Notes: generated by a model from the letters alone, not told the origin. DNA of 55,576 nucleotides from an uncultured Phycisphaerales bacterium (GCA_937927975.1 CALEZT010000225.1:1-55576); one strand, 5' to 3'. Counted from the first letter of the stretch, positions 1-8,603 are shown. Numbers and translations: made by a program.

Positions 1-49
1 CTTCCCCCATGCCATGTTTCTGGCGCAAAGCGACAAATCCCAGGGGGTT

Positions 50-64
50 GGGGACGGCGTCCCC
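50..64. other. Short perfect hairpin near the left edge
   Basis: GGGGACG and CGTCCCC face each other across a single base, a perfect 7-bp inverted repeat. No T tract follows and the gene it might terminate lies outside the window, so its role is open. Nothing else is evident between 1 and 130. A TATGAT box at 132-137 with a weak -35 (GTGAAT, 17-nt spacer) could be the promoter of the next gene. Confidence 0.3.
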
Positions 65-196
65 AAAGGCCATGGAAGTACGGGAAAACCGGATGAGCCG
101 AAAAAGACGTGAATCCCGCGGCCGGCCGTCGTATGATACGGCCATGATCCCGCGGGACACGCGCGGGACGATGACCTCGTGACACAGGGGACCATG

Positions 197-1222
197 ATGA
201 CGCCGAAAGAACGAGTCTATGCCACGATCCGAGGCGGTTCCCACGACCGCCCGCCCGTCACGCCCATCTTCATGGCCTGGTCGGCCCACTTCATCGGGCA
301 GACCTACCGCGACTACTACCTCGACGGCGACGTGCTCGTCGAATCGCAACTGGCCGTGACGCGGGCCTTCCACCTCGACCAGGTCAGCGTGATCAGCGAT
401 CCCTGGCGCGAGGCCTGTGCCTACGGCATGGCGCTGGACTATCCCGAAGAAGGCGTTGGACGGCCTCGCGAGATGCTGCTGGGCTGCGCCGCGGACTTCG
501 ACCGAATCCGACCCCTGGAGATCGAGAAGGCCGAGCGGTGCCGCCAGCGGATCGAGAGCGTGCGGAAGATGGCCCAGGCGGTCGGCTCGACGCACAGCGT
601 GCTCGGATGGTGCGAGGGACCGCTGGCCCTGTACGCGGACCTTCGCGGCGTCGAGAACATGTTCATGGACCTGATCGACACGCCGCAGCGATACGTGCAG
701 GCGGCCGAGACGATCATCGACAACCAGATCCGCTTCGCCCTGGCCCAGGTCGAGGCCGGCGCGGACATGATCGGCGTCGGCGACGCGGTCGCCAGCCTCG
801 TGAGCCCCAAAATGTACGAGCAGTACGTTTTGCCCTTTGAGAAGAGACTCTTCGACGCGATCCGCCAGGCGGGCGCTGCGGTCAAGCTCCACATCTGCGG
901 CGACGTCACCCACAGCGTGCGCCTGATGGCCCAGACCGGCTGTGACGTGATCGACCTCGACTGGATGGTCCCGATCCCGCAGTCGCGGGCCGCCGTCGGA
1001 CCCGATGTCACGCTCTGCGGCAACTTCGATCCCACAGCGGTCCTGCTCCAGGGCACGCCGCAAGACGTGGCGAACGCCGCCGCCCAGTGCATCCGCGAGG
1101 GCGGCCAACGCTTCATCGTCCAGCCAGGCTGCGAGGTCCCGCAGGGAACCCCCGAACAGAACATCCGCGCCTTCTGCCCCTGCGACGGCTGCCTGATCCC
1201 GGAGTTGCTCGGCCTGGCCTGA
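197..1222 (+). CDS. Uroporphyrinogen decarboxylase-family protein, probably a corrinoid-type methyltransferase
   Basis: A 341-residue protein of the UroD (PF01208) superfamily, cytoplasmic. The TIM-barrel pattern is clear: KERVYATIRGG opening, LHICGDVTHSV near residue 230 and the closing segment with GCEVPQGTPEQN. The His-X-Cys near 232-234 and a Cys near 312 match the zinc motif His-X-Cys-Xn-Cys of the MtaA/MtbA methyltransferases, whereas true HemE lacks it. A methylcobamide-linked methyl transfer is therefore more likely than haem synthesis; the substrate is unknown. The start is chosen at ATG 197 because AGGGG lies 6 nt upstream; GTG 179 and ATG 194 are alternatives. It stands alone, convergent with the next gene, and no corrinoid protein lies nearby. 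Confidence 0.85.
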   Translation: MTPKERVYATIRGGSHDRPPVTPIFMAWSAHFIGQTYRDYYLDGDVLVESQLAVTRAFHLDQVSVISDPWREACAYGMALDYPEEGVGRPREMLLGCAADFDRIRPLEIEKAERCRQRIESVRKMAQAVGSTHSVLGWCEGPLALYADLRGVENMFMDLIDTPQRYVQAAETIIDNQIRFALAQVEAGADMIGVGDAVASLVSPKMYEQYVLPFEKRLFDAIRQAGAAVKLHICGDVTHSVRLMAQTGCDVIDLDWMVPIPQSRAAVGPDVTLCGNFDPTAVLLQGTPQDVANAAAQCIREGGQRFIVQPGCEVPQGTPEQNIRAFCPCDGCLIPELLGLA

Positions 1223-1272
1223 GCGGACGTCACGACAACGCCCAACCGTGGAAGCGGGAGGAGTTCGCGCAT

Positions 1273-2580
1273 TTACTTCACTTGGAACTCGAACTGCAGT
1301 GGCTCAGGATTCGGCCCGTAACCACCATAGGCGGCGAACCTGGCGCCACAGCGGAGGAGGAAGCCTTTTTCGGTCGCCTGGTACTCGAAGTCCTTGCCGG
1401 TGTGGGGGTCCTTGGGCAGGTCTGCGGGCAGGGTCTGCGGCAACTGTCCGGTCTTGGCCTTGATGAGATAGAGAGCTATCGCGGCCTGGACGGCGCGAAC
1501 GCGAGCGTGAGGATAAGCGAGGCGACTATAGAGCTCCACGGCAGCTATGAGATTATCCATGAGCAACATGGGGTCACGAGCCGGGTTGTTGCGTCGTTCG
1601 AGCATTAGTTGCTTGATCTCACGCTCCTTCTCCTCAGGAGGAGGTGTCTCGCCATCCCAGATCTCAAGGATGTCCTCATCGCCTGCCATTTTGAAGCTCG
1701 CTTTCATCGCCAGTTGACGGAGTGCACGACTCTTGTCCAGAGGAGACGTTTCGCTTTCGAGGACCTCGAGCACAGATTCGAAGACCTCCTTCCACCCCTG
1801 GCGGGCACGCTCCAGCACCTGCGTTTCAGTCAGTCCTTCCGTCTTCTTTCTGAAGGCGGGGCTTCTCATCGCACCGGCAAGCACGTCTGGAGACGCATGG
1901 AGGCATTGGACGTCCCAGTCAAGCCATTTTGTCAAAGTCTCTCTGGGACGCCATTCCATTTCGCCGCCGGCGGCGAGTTCCTTCTCCAGCCATGTGAGCG
2001 TCTCGGCATCCGGCGGCATTTTTCCCAGTACATACCGAATCAGATCGAAAGCGAGGGCGTTCGTCCACTGAGCCTGTGTGTATATGGTCTCCGTCTCATC
2101 GCCGAGATGGCGAGCGATTCGACGCATGGTCAGAGCGTTCTCCAAGGCCGCCCTGTACTGGCCGTCGCGGACGGAGAACTTGCCCTGGGCGACAAGGAAA
2201 GAAGTCAGGTCGCGTACACGAACGATTACTCCTTGGGGTGAAGCCAGCCGTGCCCTTTGCACCAATCCCCAGTCGCATTCAGGCAGCTTGCTGGCCGCCG
2301 TGACCAACTCGATCAGGAACTGATAGTCAGGCGATCGGACAAATGATGTGATCGTCTTGTTGGGATCAGAATCTGGCTCGGAAGCCGTGGAGGCGAATCC
2401 GTAGAAACCCGGCGGGGACTGCAAAGAAATGTACCTGAAGAGGCACGCCTGGTAGTAGACCAGGGCCGCGTTTTGCGGAAGTCCCGAGGGAGCTTCTCCT
2501 GCGGCGCCGGATGCCGCGAACACTACGGCACCGAGGATGCATACCAGACGCTTGCTTTCGAGACTGCTTGAGGTTCCCAT
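1273..2580 (-). CDS. Exported protein of unknown function
   Basis: 435 residues. The start at 2580 gives a signal peptide (SKRLVCILGAVVFAASGAAGEA) and has GGGAGGAAG about 6 nt upstream; the longer open frame to 2661 has neither. The mature part is alpha-helical and charged, with the segment ALVYYQACLFRY near the N-terminus and a long E/K/R-rich middle. It resembles the large exported hypothetical proteins common in planctomycetes, and I cannot assign a function. It is the last gene of the leftward alpha-glucan group, 165 bp after the debranching enzyme, so it may be co-transcribed or separate. Confidence 0.75.
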   Translation of the reverse strand: MGTSSSLESKRLVCILGAVVFAASGAAGEAPSGLPQNAALVYYQACLFRYISLQSPPGFYGFASTASEPDSDPNKTITSFVRSPDYQFLIELVTAASKLPECDWGLVQRARLASPQGVIVRVRDLTSFLVAQGKFSVRDGQYRAALENALTMRRIARHLGDETETIYTQAQWTNALAFDLIRYVLGKMPPDAETLTWLEKELAAGGEMEWRPRETLTKWLDWDVQCLHASPDVLAGAMRSPAFRKKTEGLTETQVLERARQGWKEVFESVLEVLESETSPLDKSRALRQLAMKASFKMAGDEDILEIWDGETPPPEEKEREIKQLMLERRNNPARDPMLLMDNLIAAVELYSRLAYPHARVRAVQAAIALYLIKAKTGQLPQTLPADLPKDPHTGKDFEYQATEKGFLLRCGARFAAYGGYGPNPEPLQFEFQVK

Positions 2581-2745
2581 GCCTACTTCCTCCCGATATC
2601 TGCTTCTTGCCGTTGTTGAACTACCCGCTTTGGGCTCCAACTCGTTCGCCCTCGGTGTCACGCTGGCGACAGTGTAGGGGAAGGGGAGACGAATGGCAAG
2701 ACGAAAAGACGCAGAGCGCGACCCGCAAGACGGTTGCAGCGGGCG

Positions 2746-4854
2746 TCAGCGAGGGCTCGCGAGCAGGCGGCGGATGCGGATCAGTTCGGCCACGCTCCAG
2801 GCCTGGGCGGGACAGCCGCCGGGACGGTGCGGCGGGTCGCCGTCGAGAACCTCGGAGATGCTGCCCAGGCAGGCGTCCTGGGTGAGGTGTCGCAGGAGAG
2901 GCCCGAGCCACTCGGCGGCTCTCCGGCGGCTGCGGTCGCTGAACCGATTGACCTTGAGGTACGCCTCGACGAACGGGCCCATGAGGTACGGCCAGACCGT
3001 GCCCTGGTGGTAGGCCTCGTCGCGACAGCGAGGCGAGCCGTCGTACCGGCCCTTGTAGAACGGGTCCCGACGGCCCAGGGTGCGAAGGCCGTATGGGGTC
3101 AGCAGTTCGCGTTCGACGATCTGGACAATCGCCTGCTGCTGCTCGCGGGTCAGAGGCGCAGCGAACGGCAGCGACACCGCGAAGATCTGGTTGGGCCTCA
3201 GACTCGCGTCGATTGCGCCGTCCGGGAGGATCGAATCGTTGAGGTAGCCTCGCTCGGGATTCCAGAAGACAGAGGCAAAGCTTTGCCCGACCTGCTCGGC
3301 CATCGCGCCATAGCGATCCGCACCGGGCAGGCCCTGCTCGTCGCAGAAGCGTTGTGTGCGACGCAGGGCGTTGTGCCAGAGGGCGTTGATCTCGACCGCC
3401 TTGCCATGTCGCGGCGTGAACGCGATTCCATCGCACATCGCGTCCATCCAGGTCAATTGCGTGCTGGCGTCGCCGGCCAGGATCAGGCCATCGTCGTCGG
3501 CATGGATGCCGAACCGCGTGCCCCCCTGGTAGGAGTCGAGAATCGATCGGATCGAAGGCAGCAGCCTGTCCTTCACCATGCCGACGTCGCCTGTGGCGTC
3601 GAAGTACTCGAAGGCTGCGTGGATGAACCACAGCGACGCGTCCACGCTGTTGAAGTGCGCCTCGCCCGTGCGGTCGTCGAAGCGGTTGGGGATCATTCCC
3701 CCATCGGCCGCGGCGGCAAAGGTGCACAGAACCGACCCGGCCTCCTCATGCCGTCCGGTGGCCAGGATCAAGCCCGGCAGGGAGAGGAACGTGTCCCGAC
3801 CCCAGTCGGCGAACCAGGGGAAGCCCGCGACAATCGTGGTGCGTTCGGTGGGTGGCCCGGCGGTGGCCCAGCCGCCCTCGGCTGGGTACTCTTGGGAATC
3901 ACCCCCGAGGGCGGGGGTGCCACATCGCTGGGTACTCTTGGGAATCACCCCCGAGGGCGGGGGCGCCACCGCGCGTCGCGCGACGAACTGATCCGCGGCC
4001 AGACAGAGGACCTTGTCTTCCTGCTCCTTGGCCCCGGCCAGGCGGATCAGTTCCTCCTGGCGGGCGAGCAGGTCCCGCTTGATCACAGAGGCATCGATCG
4101 GAGGCATGCACTCCAACTCAGTCGGATCGCCCAGGCGAGCCCAGAAGACGATGCGGCCCCCTGTCTCCACCCGCCCATGGAAGACGCCGGGGGACCAGAG
4201 GTCCTCGACGTGGTGCAGCCCTCGCTTTCGATTGACGCGATAGAGGAAGTCGAACCACCACTGCGGCTCGCTCCGATACCGCAGCTCGGAACACCCCATC
4301 CGCAGCGAGCAGCCGACCAGACGATCCTGCTGGACGATCACTCCGTCGTTCAGGGGCGTCTGACGGTACGACGTCCCCCATTTCTGGCACGAGTGGAAAT
4401 CGCGAAGGGCCACGAGCGGCCGGAGGATCAGGTCGAAGGGCTCGCGGACCGCTTCAAACGTGTACTCGACAAGAACGGTGTCGCTGTCCCTGGCAAGATA
4501 GATCGCCTTGGAGAGATCGACGGGCGGCAGACGGAACGAAAAACGTGCGCCGATGTCGCGGTGGAACTCGAACAGAAATCCCCGCCCCGCCGGAACGCAT
4601 CGATCGCGAAACTCACACGCGCCCAGATCCAGGATCTGCCCGTTCCAAAGGACCGTCTCCAGGCAATTCGACAGGGCCATGATGCGGTTGACCAGCGGAT
4701 CGGGCGAGCCGACCAGCAGGCCGTGATAACCGCTGGTGTTGCAGCCGACGATCGTGGACGACGCAAAGCTCCCCCGCCGGTTCGTCAGGAGCCATTCCCT
4801 GGTCAGCAGGTCGTCAAGTTCGCAGCCCTTCGTCGCAACCCGGGCGATCTCCAT
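2746..4854 (-). CDS. Glycogen debranching enzyme (amylo-alpha-1,6-glucosidase type) with an inserted repeat
   Basis: 702 residues. The N-terminal beta-rich domain opens with LLTNRRGSFASSTIVGCNTSGYHGLL and the C-terminal (alpha/alpha)6 domain opens with AGFPWFADWGRDTF, both hallmarks of prokaryotic debranching enzymes that hydrolyse alpha-1,6 branches of glycogen-like glucans. Between the domains, residues about 296-331 are encoded entirely by a 107-bp palindromic repeat and read as a Pro/Gly-rich linker, absent from ordinary members of the family. The start at 4854 is taken from family alignment; only 4 bp separate it from the GH57 stop, so translation is probably coupled, and no good Shine-Dalgarno is visible. 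Function is likely retained because the insertion sits at a domain boundary and keeps frame. Confidence 0.9.
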   Translation of the reverse strand: MEIARVATKGCELDDLLTREWLLTNRRGSFASSTIVGCNTSGYHGLLVGSPDPLVNRIMALSNCLETVLWNGQILDLGACEFRDRCVPAGRGFLFEFHRDIGARFSFRLPPVDLSKAIYLARDSDTVLVEYTFEAVREPFDLILRPLVALRDFHSCQKWGTSYRQTPLNDGVIVQQDRLVGCSLRMGCSELRYRSEPQWWFDFLYRVNRKRGLHHVEDLWSPGVFHGRVETGGRIVFWARLGDPTELECMPPIDASVIKRDLLARQEELIRLAGAKEQEDKVLCLAADQFVARRAVAPPPSGVIPKSTQRCGTPALGGDSQEYPAEGGWATAGPPTERTTIVAGFPWFADWGRDTFLSLPGLILATGRHEEAGSVLCTFAAAADGGMIPNRFDDRTGEAHFNSVDASLWFIHAAFEYFDATGDVGMVKDRLLPSIRSILDSYQGGTRFGIHADDDGLILAGDASTQLTWMDAMCDGIAFTPRHGKAVEINALWHNALRRTQRFCDEQGLPGADRYGAMAEQVGQSFASVFWNPERGYLNDSILPDGAIDASLRPNQIFAVSLPFAAPLTREQQQAIVQIVERELLTPYGLRTLGRRDPFYKGRYDGSPRCRDEAYHQGTVWPYLMGPFVEAYLKVNRFSDRSRRRAAEWLGPLLRHLTQDACLGSISEVLDGDPPHRPGGCPAQAWSVAELIRIRRLLASPR
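3863..3969. repeat. 107-bp palindromic repeat, copy 1 (inside the debranching enzyme gene)
   Basis: The element starts GTGGCCCAGCCG and ends GCCAC, so its ends are inverted. It holds a CCCAGCCG/CGGCTGGG hairpin followed by two tandem 46-bp units, each containing a CACCCCC/GGGGG hairpin. It differs from copy 2 at two positions by eye (105 of 107 identical). It has no stop in three forward frames and in one reverse frame, and that reverse frame is the one translated here. Confidence 0.93.
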
Positions 4855-4858
4855 GGCG

Positions 4859-6202
4859 TCAGACCGGGACTGCGACGCGGGGCCCAGTGGTGGCCCAGCC
4901 GCCCTCGGCTGGGTGCTCTTGGGAATCACCCCCGAGGGCGGGGGTGCCACATCGCTGGGTACTCTTGGGAATCACCCCCGAGGGCGGGGGTGCCACGGGG
5001 CTCTGCGCCACGATCGGCGTCTCGCACGATGCGCACCGCCTCTGCAGGTGGTCCAGCACGTTCATGAAGTTGATGTACGAATCATAAGGCGAATCGTAGG
5101 GATTGAAGTACTTATGAACGTCGCCATCCGCAAAGTACTTCGTGCACATGTAATAGAAGTGGTCCGACGTTTGCAGCTTTCGCCAGTCGGCCAGGAGCTG
5201 CTCGTCGTTGGACCGCTTGACCTTCTTTTCGAGCCGGTAGAGCTCGTAGATCGCGTTGGACTGCATCGGGTTGCCCAGCCACGCGGACAGGTCCCGCTCG
5301 GTGTCGGCCCAACTGATCACGTGCGGCACGTCGATCACGCCGAGCGGCTCGTAGGAGGCCACCACCTCGCTGGGCGTCTTGAAGTTGTTGTCGGGATGCT
5401 TGAGGATCTGGCCGGGCAGATGCCGCATGAAGTCGAAAATGCCGGTGTCCGCCCACTGGTGCTCGCCGAGGGTTTCGTAATCCATAAAGAGGTTCACGGT
5501 CTGTCCGCAACCGTTGATGGCGTTGATCCAGTGCGAGAATTTCTCCGTCGTCAGCGGCCACTGGGCCCAGTGGCGGTTGGAGAACCGGAATGCGATGTCG
5601 TCGCTGAGCGAGTAATTCTTCAGCAGCATCTTGATCCGGCGGCAGCCCTTGGGGCGGTAGACGAAGTTCGGACTCCGATAGCCCAGGATGTGGTCGGCGC
5701 CTTCCGTGACGACCGCGTCGAAGCAGCCCATCGCCTCGAGGAGCAGACCCAGGTCGTTGTTGTAGATCAGCTCGGTGTTTCGGAACACCTTGGGCGTCTG
5801 CCCGAACAGGCCTTGGATCAGCTCAGTGTGCTTGCGGACCTGCTCGACGAATTCCTGACGCGAATAGAGGAAGGCGAGACTGTGATGGTACGTCTCCGCC
5901 AGGAACTCGACGCAACCGGTCTTGGCCAGCGCGTGGAACGTGCTGAGGACCTCGGGGCTGTACTTCTCCAACTGCTCCAGGAGAACGCCGGTGAGGCTGT
6001 AAGCGATGCGGAACCGCCCCTCGTGCTGTTGAATGAGCCTCAGGAGCATCCGGTTGGCGGGTAGATAGCACTTGTTGGCCACCTTCTTGCAGATCGCGGC
6101 GTTGCGCCCCTCGTCGAAGTACCGCTCGTCGTTGTCGAAAACCGTGTAGTGCCGCAGCCGCATGGGCTGATGGACCTGGAAATAGAAACAAACCGAGGGC
6201 AT
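4859..6202 (-). CDS. GH57 family alpha-glucan hydrolase/transferase, C-terminus extended by a repeat
   Basis: 447 residues of glycoside hydrolase family 57. HQPMR at 11-15 is the first conserved block, FRNTELIYNN carries the expected catalytic nucleophile Glu144, and MDYETLGEHQW carries the expected acid/base Asp241. Family 57 enzymes act on alpha-1,4 and alpha-1,6 glucans (amylase, 4-alpha-glucanotransferase, branching enzyme); the exact activity cannot be told from sequence. There is no signal peptide, so it is cytoplasmic. From about residue 403 the C-terminus is translated repeat DNA plus a few residues, so the native stop was displaced. It sits between a glycosyltransferase (74 bp upstream) and the debranching enzyme (4 bp downstream) and is probably in the same operon. 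Confidence 0.9.
   Translation of the reverse strand: MPSVCFYFQVHQPMRLRHYTVFDNDERYFDEGRNAAICKKVANKCYLPANRMLLRLIQQHEGRFRIAYSLTGVLLEQLEKYSPEVLSTFHALAKTGCVEFLAETYHHSLAFLYSRQEFVEQVRKHTELIQGLFGQTPKVFRNTELIYNNDLGLLLEAMGCFDAVVTEGADHILGYRSPNFVYRPKGCRRIKMLLKNYSLSDDIAFRFSNRHWAQWPLTTEKFSHWINAINGCGQTVNLFMDYETLGEHQWADTGIFDFMRHLPGQILKHPDNNFKTPSEVVASYEPLGVIDVPHVISWADTERDLSAWLGNPMQSNAIYELYRLEKKVKRSNDEQLLADWRKLQTSDHFYYMCTKYFADGDVHKYFNPYDSPYDSYINFMNVLDHLQRRCASCETPIVAQSPVAPPPSGVIPKSTQRCGTPALGGDSQEHPAEGGWATTGPRVAVPV
4890..4996. repeat. 107-bp palindromic repeat, copy 2 (3' end of the GH57 gene)
   Basis: Same length, orientation and internal structure as copy 1; it differs by GGGTGCTC instead of GGGTACTC and by GGGTGCC instead of GGGCGCC near the end. 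It is translated in the same reverse frame as copy 1 and forms the last part of the GH57 protein, 36 bp before the start of the next gene. Confidence 0.93.
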
Positions 6203-6276
6203 AGCCGCACCAATCCTTTCCGAACCTGTCGATCCGTCTTACACTTGCCCGATTTCCGAGAAGGGGCTCCCTGGAT

Positions 6277-7608
6277 TTACACGGGCACCTGCGTCTCTTC
6301 GTAGATCCGCAGGCAATTGCGGGCGGCGTCCCGCCACCGCAGCTTGCGCACTTCGAAATTCCCATGATTGCGCAACGTCATCCGCAGAGGCGGATAGCGC
6401 AGCACCGCCACGATCTTGTTCGCCATCTCGTTGACGTCCCAGAAGTCCACTTTCAACGCATGACGCAGAACCTCGGAGACCCCGCTTTGCTTGCTGATGA
6501 TCACCGGCACATCGTTGTCCAGGGCCTCCAGCGGCGCGATCCCGAACGGCTCCGACACCGACGGCATCACGTACAGATCCGCCATTCGGAAAATCCGACG
6601 GACATCGTCGCCCCGCAGGAAGCCGGTGAACAGCACCTTGTGCCCGATGCCCAGTTGCGCCGCCAGTTCGACCGAGCGATACATCAGATCGCCCGATCCG
6701 GCCATGACGAACTTGACGTTGTCCATTACATCCAGCACCTTCTTGGCCGACTGGAGGAAGTACTCGGGCCCCTTCTGCATCGTGATGCGGCCGAGGAACA
6801 GGACGATCTTCTCTTCCCGCCGGATCGTGACCGGTTCCGTCGACCACGTGCCGTTCCGCTCCACTCCGTTATAGACCACCTCGACCTTGTCGCCCGGGAT
6901 TCCGTAACGGCTGATCACCACGCCGCGAGTAAAATGGCTGACGGCGATGACTTTGCCGGCCCGCTGCATCCCCTCGCGCTCGATGTCGTAGACCATCTGG
7001 TTGACGTGCTCGCCACTGCGATCGAACTCCGTAGAATGAATATGGACGACGAGCGGTTTGCCGCTGGCCATCGCCACGCCGATCCCGGCCGGATAGGTCA
7101 TCCAGTCGTGGGCGTGCACCACGTCGAATTCTTCGTCCCGCGCCAGTTCCATGGCCATCGCGGCGTACCGATGCACTTCGCGGTACATATCGCCCGCGTA
7201 GTCGGCGCGCCCGCCGCCTGCGTCGCCGGAGCCCTCGGTCGTGGTCGTCGTTTCGCGTCTTAAGCGCAGGTACTCCGCGATCTGCTCATCATAGGTTTGC
7301 GGCGTCGCGTACGCCTGCAAGGGCGACAGGATGGAACGAAATCTGACGTTGGCCAACTCTTCTTCGTGGGACCGCGTGATCCGTTTGCCGCCCGCGCGTT
7401 TCTTCGCCTGGGGCGTCAAGAGCTTAACATGAGTCGCATACCGGTCATCCACCATCTTGGGCAGCACGAACGTCACCTTGACCCCGAGCTGATCCAGCGC
7501 TTTGGTCAGGCCATAGCATGCGGTGCCGAGACCGCCGCTGATGAACGGCGGGAACTCCCAGCCCAACATGAAAACGCGCACTCGCGCTTCCTCACCGTTT
7601 CGTCCCAT
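6277..7608 (-). CDS. GT4/GT5-type glycosyltransferase (glycogen-synthase-like)
   Basis: 443 residues with the GT-B fold. The N-terminal Rossmann half has VFMLGWEFPPFISGGLGTACYGL, the pattern of starch/glycogen synthases and related GT4 enzymes that bind the nucleotide sugar behind a Gly-rich loop. The C-terminal half has VLFLGRITMQKGPEYF and, near residue 352, EPFGIAPLE, the E-X7-E nucleotide-sugar motif. A Thr/Gly-rich stretch near residues 115-130 looks like a flexible loop. It probably elongates an alpha-1,4-glucan from ADP- or UDP-glucose, since the next two genes are a GH57 enzyme and a debranching enzyme. The start has GAGG about 4 nt upstream. It is the first gene of the leftward operon. 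Confidence 0.88.
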   Translation of the reverse strand: MGRNGEEARVRVFMLGWEFPPFISGGLGTACYGLTKALDQLGVKVTFVLPKMVDDRYATHVKLLTPQAKKRAGGKRITRSHEEELANVRFRSILSPLQAYATPQTYDEQIAEYLRLRRETTTTTEGSGDAGGGRADYAGDMYREVHRYAAMAMELARDEEFDVVHAHDWMTYPAGIGVAMASGKPLVVHIHSTEFDRSGEHVNQMVYDIEREGMQRAGKVIAVSHFTRGVVISRYGIPGDKVEVVYNGVERNGTWSTEPVTIRREEKIVLFLGRITMQKGPEYFLQSAKKVLDVMDNVKFVMAGSGDLMYRSVELAAQLGIGHKVLFTGFLRGDDVRRIFRMADLYVMPSVSEPFGIAPLEALDNDVPVIISKQSGVSEVLRHALKVDFWDVNEMANKIVAVLRYPPLRMTLRNHGNFEVRKLRWRDAARNCLRIYEETQVPV

Positions 7609-7910
7609 ATGTCCTCACTCATTCTGAGGTTCTCCAAGTCGCCCGGCACGACCTCCCTGCCGGCGGCACCCAAGAGCAACAAGCTCCGGCATCGCGTCCA
7701 CGCAACATCCTGGCTCTAATGAGACTATCGGCAACGATCGGCACAATCTTGATTTTCGGGCGTTAAAAAGTTTCAGGACGCATCCGTTCCGGTCACCAGG
7801 GGGTCCAGGGCGTTTCGACCTCCGTCCGAACACGCAAACCGCTGCATCACTAATGCTAAGGCCATAGTTATAGGACTGGCCAACCTCCAAGCCGGCCTCT
7901 CTCTTCCGAA

Positions 7911-7938
7911 TTCTCACATCCCGCAAGTTTTCTATTAT
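7911..7938 (+). promoter_or_regulatory. Candidate sigma-70 promoter of the 46-codon ORF
   Basis: TTCTCA at 7911-7916 and TATTAT at 7933-7938, separated by 16 nt, in a locally AT-rich patch. The predicted start of transcription is about 7945, only a few bases before ATG 7951. Confidence 0.4.
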
Positions 7939-7950
7939 AGGACTACCGAA

Positions 7951-8091
7951 ATGCTACGGGCTTTTTGGGAGAAACCCGCCCAGAAGGTGACGAAGCCCGA
8001 AAATGGGACCTTGGGCTGGTATGCGTCCTCAGACCTCCCGAGGACGGACCCGTCCGACGATTTTCCGGAAGAAAAGGACGCGAATCGCTAA
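7951..8091 (+). CDS. Possible small protein, 46 residues
   Basis: ATG at 7951 follows AGGA by 8 nt and opens a 46-codon frame ending at TAA 8089-8091. The product starts MLRAFWEKPAQKV, has a middle segment TLGWYASSDLP and an acidic tail with DDFPEEKDANR. It is soluble, with no signal or membrane segment, and not recognised. In favour: a promoter-like sequence upstream and a biased composition. Against: short length and no known homologue that I can name. It lies about 190 bp before the next gene in the same direction. Confidence 0.35.
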   Translation: MLRAFWEKPAQKVTKPENGTLGWYASSDLPRTDPSDDFPEEKDANR

Positions 8092-8279
8092 ATGTCCGAA
8101 TCGAGCGGGCCGATAGGCTCTGTAGGTACAGGCGGACAGCCGCGATGGCGGCAGGATCGCCCGGCCGGTAGCAGCAACCAGACAGGGTGAGGCCCCGGCG
8201 GCAACATGGTCGCGACTGCGGACTGCATGCGGCGCGATGTCGGTCGCGAGGAGATCGCCACCAATACCGGAGAGTCGAT

Positions 8280-8603
8280 ATGAACAAGCATCCGAGAAAA
8301 GGCGGAAAGGGAAGCACGAAACTCCAGGACCTCGTGGTCGTCGCATTCCTGGACGAAATGGACCAGGCGAGGGAGTACGAGACACTCCTTCGTCTCAACG
8401 ACATCCCGGCCGTCGTCAAGGAACATCTCGACGGCGGCCTGGACGGCAAGACCATCGCGATCATGGTCCCCGAGGACTACCTGGACGAGGCCCACGTCGT
8501 CATTGAGTCGCAGGACGCCTACGACGATCTGTGCGACTTCACGATGGAAGAGGACGAAGACCTGGATTTCGGCGCCGACGACATGGACGACGAAGGGTAC
8601 TGA
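8280..8603 (+). CDS. Small acidic protein, DUF2007-like (putative signal-transducing fold)
   Basis: 107 residues. The core [25 protein letters not shown] and the later [18 protein letters not shown] resemble the ferredoxin-like DUF2007 domain, in which a two-residue-spaced pattern (E-A-E-x-x-x-x-L-L-x-x-x-G-I) precedes a variable loop. The last 25 residues are strongly acidic ([18 protein letters not shown]). ATG 8280 is chosen because GGAGAG lies 6 nt upstream; the longer frame to 8187 is not supported. The family's role is unknown. It precedes, in the same direction, another small soluble protein. Confidence 0.65.
   Translation: MNKHPRKGGKGSTKLQDLVVVAFLDEMDQAREYETLLRLNDIPAVVKEHLDGGLDGKTIAIMVPEDYLDEAHVVIESQDAYDDLCDFTMEEDEDLDFGADDMDDEGY

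Larger units (their letters stand above)
7609..8279. other. 671-bp divergent intergenic region
   Basis: Separates the leftward alpha-glucan operon from rightward small genes. It holds a possible 46-codon gene (7951-8091) with a candidate promoter, described separately. A clear promoter for the glycosyltransferase was not found. The rest shows no convincing coding frame, RNA or repeat. Confidence 0.5.

Noticed and set aside
3863..4996. CRISPR array
   Set aside because: The repeat units are two tandem 46-bp copies without unique spacers, and no cas gene is present.
2734..5067. Long open frame on the plus strand across the debranching enzyme gene
   Set aside because: It is the antisense shadow of a GC-rich gene with clear family motifs on the minus strand; its product has no recognisable domain.
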